The notes under the pieces: model-generated
What the model saw: the letters and a program-made list of their open reading frames with translations, nothing else
Databases searched by the model: none
What the model was told of the DNA's origin: nothing
Assembly: GCA_964512995.1 (NCBI GenBank)
Contig: CAZELM010000018.1
Coordinates: forward strand, 23,645 to 87,644
Direction: 5' to 3'
DNA length: 64,000 nt
Source of the DNA: CAZELM01 sp964512995
GTDB lineage: Bacteria > CSSED10-310
Made by a program: the position numbers and the translations under genes
Part shown: positions 1 through 7,097 of the stretch, piece after piece
Position numbering within the stretch: the first letter of the stretch is position 1
How the letters are laid out: each line of letters starts with the position of its first letter

Positions 1-447
1 TTCGATGAATACCTGACCTCCAAATCCGGGATTGACAGTCATGATCAGCACGTAATCCAGGAGTGGTAGAACCTCGCTCAGGCTTCCCAATGGTGTTGCC
101 GGATTGATAGCGACTCCCGCTTTGACACCGGCAGATCTGATATTGGAGATCAGGCGGTGGAGATGACAACACGCTTCGACATGGACGGAAATCCGGTCAG
201 CACCCGCATGAATGAACTGTTTAATATAGCTGTCCGGGTTTTCTATCATTAAATGAACATCCAAAGGGATTTCACAGACGCTTTTGATCGATTGAACAAC
301 AAGGGGACCGATAGTGATATTGGGCACGAAGTGACCATCCATGACGTCAATGTGAATCGAATGAGCACCTCCACGGGTAACTCGGTGGATCTCATCAGCC
401 AGACAGGTAAAATTGGCTGACAGAATAGATGGTGCAATCTGGATCAT
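1..447 (-). CDS. rpe: Ribulose-phosphate 3-epimerase, C-terminus cut by window edge
   Basis: Interconverts D-ribulose 5-phosphate and D-xylulose 5-phosphate in the cytosolic pentose phosphate pathway. The first 149 codons are present and the gene runs off the left edge. The N-terminus reads MIQIAPSILSANF, followed by HIDVMDGHFVPN (metal-binding His and Asp of the TIM barrel), LDVHLMI and, at the edge, MTVNPGFGGQ, all hallmarks of the family. The ATG at 447 follows GGAGA at a normal distance. It lies 23 bases after the PASTA gene and looks like the last visible gene of the def-fmt-PASTA-rpe run. In Bacillus, rpe also sits near fmt and a PASTA-bearing kinase. Identification is secure. Confidence 0.95.
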   Translation of the reverse strand, partial: MIQIAPSILSANFTCLADEIHRVTRGGAHSIHIDVMDGHFVPNITIGPLVVQSIKSVCEIPLDVHLMIENPDSYIKQFIHAGADRISVHVEACCHLHRLISNIRSAGVKAGVAINPATPLGSLSEVLPLLDYVLIMTVNPGFGGQVFIE

Positions 448-470
448 GTATTATTTCTCCCTTCGATAGA

Positions 471-1409
471 TTACCAAGTTTCCGTTAGAACTGTCTGATT
501 ATCCAAGAGAACCTCAATCGTTCCGTTTCCAGTTTTTGGTACAAATAATTTTATTTCTTCCAAAGGTTTTACTATCCGTTCCAATAATGTGGTTCGTTCA
601 TCATTTTGAATCAGATAGATGAGGAGCTGTTTATCAAGAAATCCCATTGGAATCCGGTATGTAAAAAGCGCGGGTGATTTTGTTTCAGCGGATTTTTCTT
701 TTGTGATTTCCAGACGGATTCGGGAATTTTTCAAGACAGGCCTCCCCCCTTCAGGGTCCTGGCTGACAATGATACCGCTTTGGAGATCATTACGTTCAAC
801 GGTGGTGGTTTCACATTGAAAAAAATCGCTGATATTTTTTTGAACATCGTCAAGTCGTTTCCCCACGAGATCAGGCATTCGATACATTTCCGGGTATGGT
901 CCTAAACTGACCAGAAAGGTGAATGGATTTCCAGGGAAAGTGATTTCACCGGGAGCTGGGATATGGCTGACCACTTCTCCCTCCAGATGCGTGGCATGGT
1001 GAATATACAACTCCGAAACAGCACCAAATCCTTTTTGCGATGTCTCTATCCGAGCCTGCCGGATACCGAATCCACGTAAATCAGGCGCAGTCAAACGTTC
1101 CGGACCGGAAGACAGGACTAGTTTTACTGTGGAGTAGCTTTTTCGCATCTCTCCGGGGAGCGGATTCTGTCCGACGATATAGCCTTTGGGTGCTACTGCA
1201 TGATGCTCTTCTCGTTCCAGAACAGCATACAGCTTTTTTTCCTGAAGAAGCTGGAGACCTGATGTCAGATCTCGGCCAAGAATGTCAGGAATCACGACAT
1301 CTCCGCCTTGAGTGAATAACATGAGTGTGATCCAACCTGCGATAAACGACATACCAAGAAAAGAAATAGTGCCGATTATGATTTTTATGAATAGTGAATC
1401 TCGAAACAC
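471..1409 (-). CDS. Membrane-anchored protein with three PASTA domains and no kinase
   Basis: 312 residues. One membrane helix near residues 8-35 is followed by three PASTA-like repeats at about 37-105, 106-172 and 174-238; each opens with a pattern like VPDLxG and contains a VxxQxPxxG-type stretch (GYIVGQNPLPG, IIVSQDPEGG). PASTA modules bind muropeptides or beta-lactams in penicillin-binding proteins and Ser/Thr kinases. Here neither a kinase nor a transpeptidase domain is attached. The C-terminal 70 residues are unassigned. GTG start with GGAG five bases upstream; 15 bases after fmt. In Firmicutes a PrkC kinase with PASTA domains lies in the fmt-rpe neighbourhood, so this may be a reduced counterpart. 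An extracytoplasmic cell-wall sensor or scaffold is inference. Confidence 0.85.
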   Translation of the reverse strand: MFRDSLFIKIIIGTISFLGMSFIAGWITLMLFTQGGDVVIPDILGRDLTSGLQLLQEKKLYAVLEREEHHAVAPKGYIVGQNPLPGEMRKSYSTVKLVLSSGPERLTAPDLRGFGIRQARIETSQKGFGAVSELYIHHATHLEGEVVSHIPAPGEITFPGNPFTFLVSLGPYPEMYRMPDLVGKRLDDVQKNISDFFQCETTTVERNDLQSGIIVSQDPEGGRPVLKNSRIRLEITKEKSAETKSPALFTYRIPMGFLDKQLLIYLIQNDERTTLLERIVKPLEEIKLFVPKTGNGTIEVLLDNQTVLTETW

Positions 1410-1424
1410 AATAACTCCACTTCG

Positions 1425-2390
1425 TTATTTCGTTGATTCAGGGTTCATGAAAATGTCCCCTATCTGAGCGTATCGGCCGGTTATCAACTGATAACCACTG
1501 AGCATCCCTTTTGACTCCGGTTGCAGGGTATTGATCTGAAGGATTCCGAGTCCGGTTTGGACGAGCAATCCGGAGTTGGCGTTCCGGGCGATGATCGTAC
1601 CAGGAACCATTCCCGAATCCTTGGATGGATGTACACTGGCTTTATAGAATTTGATCCGTCGGCCATTTAACGTTGAATAAGCTCCGGGTGCTGGATAGAG
1701 CGCACGTATCAATCGATCGATCTCTATGGCTGAGCGTTCCCATATGATACATCCTTGTGAAGATGGAATCGGAGGGGCATAAGATGCATGAGCGTCATCC
1801 TGCACGATGGATTTAATCTGCCCGTTCACATATAAGGGAATCGTTTCACATAACAATTCACTCCCGAGTTCCGCCAGTTTGCGTTCCAGCGAGGCATACG
1901 AATCATCCGCTGTGATCGGGATTTTCCGTTGAGCGAGTATCGGTCCTGAGTCCATTGCCAATTCGGTTTTCATGATCGTAATCCCAGTTTCAGAAAAACC
2001 ATTGAGAATCGCCCATTGAATGGGTGCTGCTCCACGCAGGTTTGGCAGTAAAGATGCATGAACATTGAGGACGCCCAGGGGAGGAATGGACAGATGCTTC
2101 TGAGACAACAATCGTCCAAAGGCCGCAGTAACGATCAGATCGGGTTGGATGGATTGTAACCGGAGATAGACTTCGTTTGTTTTCATTTTTTCAGGCTGCC
2201 AGACCTCCAGTCCAAGTTCCAATGCTTTCGCTTTAAGACATGCCGGACAAACCTTCCGGTTTCGGCCTTTCGGCTTATCCGGTTGGGTAATGACTAATGG
2301 AATAGAATAATGGACATTCAGGAGACCCGTCAAAACAGTCACAGAAAATTCGGGTGTCCCCATGAACACGATCCGTAATGTCTGCTCCAT
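1425..2390 (-). CDS. fmt: Methionyl-tRNA formyltransferase
   Basis: Formylates the amino group of initiator Met-tRNA using 10-formyltetrahydrofolate, giving fMet-tRNA for translation initiation. 321 residues, the usual length. The N-terminus reads RIVFMGTPEFSV. The catalytic and folate-binding signature HASLLPNLRGAAPIQWAI is intact, and the C-terminal OB-like tRNA-binding domain follows from about residue 210. ATG start with GAGGA upstream. It lies 16 bases after def, as in most bacteria, so formylation and deformylation genes are co-transcribed. Confidence 0.96.
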   Translation of the reverse strand: MEQTLRIVFMGTPEFSVTVLTGLLNVHYSIPLVITQPDKPKGRNRKVCPACLKAKALELGLEVWQPEKMKTNEVYLRLQSIQPDLIVTAAFGRLLSQKHLSIPPLGVLNVHASLLPNLRGAAPIQWAILNGFSETGITIMKTELAMDSGPILAQRKIPITADDSYASLERKLAELGSELLCETIPLYVNGQIKSIVQDDAHASYAPPIPSSQGCIIWERSAIEIDRLIRALYPAPGAYSTLNGRRIKFYKASVHPSKDSGMVPGTIIARNANSGLLVQTGLGILQINTLQPESKGMLSGYQLITGRYAQIGDIFMNPESTK

Positions 2391-2406
2391 AGGATCCTCT
2401 TGAATC

Positions 2407-2928
2407 TCAAGCAGGTTGAGTCTGTCTTTGAAGACGTTTTTTCAATCGTCGCTTTACGATCTCTTGCTTGATCGGTGATAGATGATCAATAAACAATGTT
2501 CCATTCAGATGATCGATTTCATGCTGAATGATTCTGGCTGTAATGCCGGAGACAAACTCATTTATCTTCTGCCCTTCCCCGTCCAATGCGTCAATGCGGA
2601 TTTCCGCCCAGCGTCTGACATTGCCGAGTGTATCTGGAACACTCAGACAGCCTTCTTCTTTCACATCTGATTTTTCACTGTGCCAGACGATTTCCGGATT
2701 AATTAATGTCCTGACTTCAGGGTGTTCAATATCAAGCCCATAGGTGACCACAATGATTCGAAGGCTTCGGCCAATCTGTGGAGCGGCCAATCCGACACCC
2801 GGAGCCATTTCCATTGTAAGGATCATATCATCGATCAACTGGTGTATTTCCGGAGTAATCGCTTCGACCGGTTTGGCTTCCTGCCGTAATATGGATGCAC
2901 CGAATGTTTTTATTGTTCGTATTCCCAT
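2407..2928 (-). CDS. def: Peptide deformylase
   Basis: Removes the N-formyl group from nascent proteins; a metalloenzyme of the cytosol acting at the ribosome exit. 173 residues. All three family motifs are present: GVGLAAPQIG (motif 1), EGCLSV (motif 2, metal-ligand Cys) and QHEIDHLNG (motif 3, two metal-ligand His and catalytic Glu). Strong GGAGGG site six bases before the ATG. First gene of the def-fmt-PASTA-rpe cluster; 131 bases separate it from the glycosylase gene upstream, where its own promoter may lie. Confidence 0.97.
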   Translation of the reverse strand: MGIRTIKTFGASILRQEAKPVEAITPEIHQLIDDMILTMEMAPGVGLAAPQIGRSLRIIVVTYGLDIEHPEVRTLINPEIVWHSEKSDVKEEGCLSVPDTLGNVRRWAEIRIDALDGEGQKINEFVSGITARIIQHEIDHLNGTLFIDHLSPIKQEIVKRRLKKRLQRQTQPA

Positions 2929-3059
2929 CTATTTCCCTCCAAACGCAAATACATCTGGGATCCCACTCTGCTCAATAAGAGTCTAGTTCAATCAGCATGA
3001 GCGATCAAGTTTATTCAATCGGTGACAACTTGTTTGGATTTGAGTATTACGGGTAATGA

Positions 3060-3848
3060 TCATTCCTTAATTCGTTGCTCGCCTGGAACAGGCTTTCCAA
3101 TGAGACGCAGGACCATTTTTACGTCGTTCCAGACCAGACGTTTGAGTTCAGTATTGGTGAGCAGGTCAGCCGGATGATAGGTCGTTCGCATGGGAATCCC
3201 GCAGAATGAGGAGGATTGAGTTCGAAGTTGTTGTATGAGATCTGTCTGGTTCGTGAGACAGGATGCAGAAAACTCTCCCAATGCAACGATTATTTTTGGC
3301 TTCAATATCTGGATCTGAGCTTCTAAAAAAGGTCGACATGCTCGGAATTCATCCATTCCGGGAGCCTGACCCCTTGGCAGCTTGCATTTCAGGATATTGC
3401 ACAGATAAACCTGATCTCGCGTCAACCCCATCGCGTTGATGATACGCGAGAGAAGCTGACCGGCTGCTCCAACAAATGGGGTTCCCGTCCGATCTTCTTC
3501 CTCTCCGGGTCCATCTCCCACGAAAACAATCTCTGGGTTCAAATTTCCGGTTCCAAATACAATCTGCGTTCTATGAAGATGCAATTTACAGCGTGTGCAT
3601 TCCTTGACTTTTTTCATGGTTTCCAGAAGGCGTTGTTCAGGTTTTAGAGATGCACCTGGTTCGTGTGTTGCACCTTCCATCAGGGCTTCACCCGAATGGC
3701 TTCCCAGGCCGGTGATGATCTTTTGGGGATTGATGAAATGATTCGAAAGTCCATATACGCCAGCGCACTGTAAATACAACAGATGATCATAGATGCCTCG
3801 GGCGATCTCTGTGAGATTCGATTTGTCCTGTGGAATGGATTTATTCAT
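3060..3848 (-). CDS. Uracil-DNA glycosylase, family 4 (Fe-S type)
   Basis: Excises uracil from DNA to start base-excision repair. 262 residues. Four cysteines at about 84, 87, 155 and 171 fit the 4Fe-4S ligands of family-4 enzymes. The active-site motif GDGPGEEEDRTGTPFVG is at about 111-127 and the C-terminal motif TYHPADLL is present. The usual GEAPGxxED is varied to GDGPGEEED. About 75 residues precede the conserved core and resemble nothing I recognise. The start ATG overlaps the stop of the upstream HEAT-repeat gene (ATGA), implying translational coupling. Confidence 0.92.
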   Translation of the reverse strand: MNKSIPQDKSNLTEIARGIYDHLLYLQCAGVYGLSNHFINPQKIITGLGSHSGEALMEGATHEPGASLKPEQRLLETMKKVKECTRCKLHLHRTQIVFGTGNLNPEIVFVGDGPGEEEDRTGTPFVGAAGQLLSRIINAMGLTRDQVYLCNILKCKLPRGQAPGMDEFRACRPFLEAQIQILKPKIIVALGEFSASCLTNQTDLIQQLRTQSSSFCGIPMRTTYHPADLLTNTELKRLVWNDVKMVLRLIGKPVPGEQRIKE

Positions 3849-5269
3849 CGGACCTTTTTTTTGATTCGTCGGATAGCGGTATCGATTTCTGTTATCAATT
3901 CATGGGAGTGGGTTGTTTCCTTGAATTTAGCAAGAAATTTTTCCGCTTCGGTGCCACCCAAAATACCTAACGCCTGAATGGCCCGAATTTGTTCCAGAGT
4001 GGAACCGGAGCCGATTCGGGCAGACAACGATCGCTGAACTTTGGCGAGGTCCAGTTCGCTGAGTGCTTTGATTGTAATGGCGAAATATTCTTCGTCAGAC
4101 AGCATTGAGATGAGATGTTTGATGGCCAGGTCGGGATCAAGTGATCGAATAATCCGGATTGCATTTTCACCGAGTTCTGGAAGCGATAAATTTGTGGTTA
4201 TGGTACGGATACATCGCCGAGTTCCTATTGTTGCTAGGACTTCCAGGACAGTCACTTTGACCGCTGTGCTTGCATCTTTCATGATCTCCTCGAGAAGATC
4301 AACGGCATCATCAGTGCCGATGATACCCAGCGTTTTGATCGCTCCATTCTTCAGATTCCAGTTTTCCGACTTCACGCATCGTTTTAAAAGCGAAAACACA
4401 TAGTCCGATTTACTGGAGCCCAAGGCTTCAATGGCGCGTCGCCGGACAGCCGCATTGGGATCATTGAGTGTAGAGACCATCAAGGAGATACTTTCTTCAG
4501 ATTGAATTCCGAGCAAGACATTGATCGCGTTGAGACGAGCGGTTGGATTCCCTTTTGCGATAACATCTGCTATCGTGTCGATAACCTGTTCATCACCAAT
4601 CCGAATCAATGCTTCTATCACTGCCATATGAACGAATCGAATGGGATTTGCGAGTGCATCTGGAACTCGTTTCAGAAGAATTGATGGTTCCAGGTTCCCG
4701 AGCATTTTGGAAGCAGTGTTTCGTACTTTCCATGAATCATCACCTAGGGCTGAAAAAAGGTAATCCATCGCCGATTCGTCTCTCCGCCTGCCGATGGATT
4801 CGATCACTGCCATTTTTAATTCTTCATCATTGGAGGTGGTATACAGATTGATAAGGATATCGGTTGCCTGAGGATCATCGTATCTGGCCAGCACACTGAC
4901 GATGTGTTTTTGAAGAATGATATCGCCATCGGTTGAAGCCAAAATACCTCGGAATGTGGGTAATGATATATCAGGAGGGAGGTTGGCGAGTGCATCTTGT
5001 GCGCTTGAGCGGACGACCCAGGAGTCATCGAATAGCAGATGAAGGATTTCAGCCACTACTGTTTCGTCTCCCTTTTTTCCAAGAATCCTGGCTGCCGCTG
5101 TTCTTACCCGATGCTGATTATCATGTAACGCCTCGAAAAGAATGTCTTTAATATCATCGAGCGAGAAGTCGATCAATGCATGGATACACTCATGACGGGG
5201 AACAGAACCTGTCCGATAGTCAGAGATGATCTGTTTCAAACTTTTCTGTGTCGTTCCATTTTCTTCCAT
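3845..5269 (-). CDS. HEAT-repeat protein (PBS-lyase-like repeats)
   Basis: 474 residues built almost wholly of about 30-residue helical repeats of the kind VRxxAxxALGxxGDexxxxxLxxxLxDxxxxVR, for instance HRVRTAAARILGKKGDE and AAVRRRAIEALGSSK. No signal peptide or membrane segment, so cytosolic. Such proteins are scaffolds for protein-protein contact; no catalytic motif is visible. It begins 13 bases after a smaller secreted HEAT protein and overlaps the uracil-DNA glycosylase gene by four bases, so the three are probably one operon. A DNA-repair role by association is inference only. Confidence 0.82.
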   Translation of the reverse strand: MEENGTTQKSLKQIISDYRTGSVPRHECIHALIDFSLDDIKDILFEALHDNQHRVRTAAARILGKKGDETVVAEILHLLFDDSWVVRSSAQDALANLPPDISLPTFRGILASTDGDIILQKHIVSVLARYDDPQATDILINLYTTSNDEELKMAVIESIGRRRDESAMDYLFSALGDDSWKVRNTASKMLGNLEPSILLKRVPDALANPIRFVHMAVIEALIRIGDEQVIDTIADVIAKGNPTARLNAINVLLGIQSEESISLMVSTLNDPNAAVRRRAIEALGSSKSDYVFSLLKRCVKSENWNLKNGAIKTLGIIGTDDAVDLLEEIMKDASTAVKVTVLEVLATIGTRRCIRTITTNLSLPELGENAIRIIRSLDPDLAIKHLISMLSDEEYFAITIKALSELDLAKVQRSLSARIGSGSTLEQIRAIQALGILGGTEAEKFLAKFKETTHSHELITEIDTAIRRIKKKVR

Positions 5270-5282
5270 AGCTTATATCCCA

Positions 5283-5888
5283 TTACCATCCGAATTTTTT
5301 GAAATTTTCGATCCGTTCCAATGCTTCAGTCGCAAAAAAACGTACAACTTCATCCGAATCCTGCTCCGCTTCCTTCAACGATTTGTTCGCTTTGTCATTT
5401 CCCATGAGACCGAGTGCGTAGGCTGCATCGCGCCGGACATATACACTGGGATCTTTCAATAATGCTACAATTTCATCAATGCTTTCATTTGCTCGCATAA
5501 AACCGAGAGCTCGAGCGGCATGAATTTTTTGAGACTCAGATTGCTTCAGCATCTCCATCAGCGGAGGGATGGCGCGGTTATCATTTATCCAGCCCAGTAT
5601 AAACGCGGTATACTCCGGAACTCCAGCCTGAGTGCTTTTCAGATTTTCGATCAGGAACGGCGCAACGATTCCGGGATGATCCTGTTCGATCAATCGAAAT
5701 TCAAAATACATCTTATTGCGCATCGGATCGTTCTTCTTTTCGATCGACTTATTCAAGGTTTCAATATGTTGCCGTATTGTTGATTCTGATATCTCCTGGT
5801 TCGTTGTGGTCCCCTGTCCGAGTATGGGTGGCGCATCCCACAGCGACGCCAAGATGGTTATGAAAAGTAAAAAGAATGATCCGCGCAT
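5283..5888 (-). CDS. Exported HEAT-repeat protein
   Basis: 201 residues. A cleavable signal peptide is visible (MRGSFFLLFITILASLW, with a likely cut near residue 25 after ILGQ). The rest is HEAT repeats, such as IHAARALGFMRANESI and VYVRRDAAYALGLMGND. A strong AGGAGG site lies six bases before the ATG. It probably works in the periplasm as a small binding scaffold; no specific function is recognisable. It is the first gene of a HEAT-HEAT-glycosylase run and follows the response regulator by about 80 bases. Confidence 0.8.
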   Translation of the reverse strand: MRGSFFLLFITILASLWDAPPILGQGTTTNQEISESTIRQHIETLNKSIEKKNDPMRNKMYFEFRLIEQDHPGIVAPFLIENLKSTQAGVPEYTAFILGWINDNRAIPPLMEMLKQSESQKIHAARALGFMRANESIDEIVALLKDPSVYVRRDAAYALGLMGNDKANKSLKEAEQDSDEVVRFFATEALERIENFKKFGW

Positions 5889-5967
5889 TTAAATACCTCC
5901 TCAACGTACTGAATATTTTATCAGATCCTCGACCCTGTTCTCAATGAATACTCATCCACTGGTTCAT

Positions 5968-7083
5968 TCAGCGTGTTTTTTTAATTTTTATCGTTCCCCT
6001 GGTAAGCAAATGGTGTAAGATTCCATAGGCTTTGATAGGTTTCATACCGCTGATGTTAACGATTCCTTTAAAATCCGTCCTTCCATCCACTTGAGAGAAA
6101 ATAAATCCCTCCTCATTACTCAGATCCATATCATTATAATAATTAGGATTATCTGATGTTTTTATGGGGATATAATCTTTGGAGCCCAGCACTTTCATAT
6201 ATTTATTCATGAGTTGAGTTTTTAAAATCTCAATGTACTTTCTGACTTCTATATCCTTTGGATCATCACGCTGGATTTCTTCAAAGAGTTGAAGTGCTTC
6301 GATGAGGAGTCCATTTTTAAACAGTTTCTGTGCATCATCGAATCGGGAGTTGTTTTGGGTTTGCGTATTGGATGAGTTTGATACGGGACTGGATTTATTC
6401 GATTTGCCGGAATCCGGTTTTAAAGGAGGTTCTTTTGGTGTTTGTTTTTGCTGCTGAATCGGTGGGATTGGATCAGATGGTGATACAGGTTTTGATGGCG
6501 TTGATGGTGTTTGGTCTGATACAGAATTCCATGGATAAGTCGGGTGTTCGGTAAAGAATGGTAAACTATCTTCCTCCAACTCCTCCATTGGAATCAATTC
6601 ATCGTCGATCGATTCAAATTCAAATTGTTCCACAGGGAAGGTCGGGAAAGTAATATCCACGTCAGCATCCGTTACCGGAACTGTGATCTTTGGGGTTTGG
6701 CTTCTTCGGAGTATTGCATGAACACGGGCAACGACTTCGTCGATATGGAATGGTTTCAGTATGTAATCATCTGCGCCCATCCGGAGTCCCTTGACTCGGT
6801 CGGAAACCATGTATTTTGCTGTGATGATGAGAATTGGAATATGTTCTGTTCGGTCAGTATTCCGTAAGTTGGCGCAAAAAGTGAATCCATTTTGACCGGG
6901 AAGCACAACATCCAGAATGATAGCATCGGGTATCGTTGTCTTTAAAAGAATCGATGCTTCTTCCGCGGATGCGGCAAGAAGCACTTTGAATCCTTCTGAT
7001 TTTAAAGCGAACTCAAGCATTTTCTGGACGTTCTCGTCATCATCAACTACCAATACACATGTCGTTGCCCGTTGTTTTTTCAC
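5968..7083 (-). CDS. Response regulator with acidic linker and C-terminal helix-turn-helix-like domain
   Basis: 371 residues from a GTG at 7083. I prefer this to an in-frame ATG further upstream because AGGAG (7095-7099) lies just before it and overlaps the ppdK stop, whereas the longer version would extend far into ppdK. Residues 8-125 are a receiver domain: VVDDDEN acidic pocket, phospho-acceptor Asp at about 58 in ILDVVLPG, conserved Lys in DDYILKPF. Residues 130-240 are a low-complexity Ser/Pro/Gln/Glu linker. A helical TPR-like stretch (AQKLFKNGLLIEALQLFEEI) follows, then a winged-helix-like end (GIVNISGMKPIKAYGILHHL) resembling the tail of DUF4388-type regulators. No histidine kinase is nearby. 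Closeness to ppdK suggests a carbon or energy cue. Confidence 0.85.
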   Translation of the reverse strand: MKKQRATTCVLVVDDDENVQKMLEFALKSEGFKVLLAASAEEASILLKTTIPDAIILDVVLPGQNGFTFCANLRNTDRTEHIPILIITAKYMVSDRVKGLRMGADDYILKPFHIDEVVARVHAILRRSQTPKITVPVTDADVDITFPTFPVEQFEFESIDDELIPMEELEEDSLPFFTEHPTYPWNSVSDQTPSTPSKPVSPSDPIPPIQQQKQTPKEPPLKPDSGKSNKSSPVSNSSNTQTQNNSRFDDAQKLFKNGLLIEALQLFEEIQRDDPKDIEVRKYIEILKTQLMNKYMKVLGSKDYIPIKTSDNPNYYNDMDLSNEEGFIFSQVDGRTDFKGIVNISGMKPIKAYGILHHLLTRGTIKIKKTR

Positions 7084-7097
7084 AATCCGTATTACTC

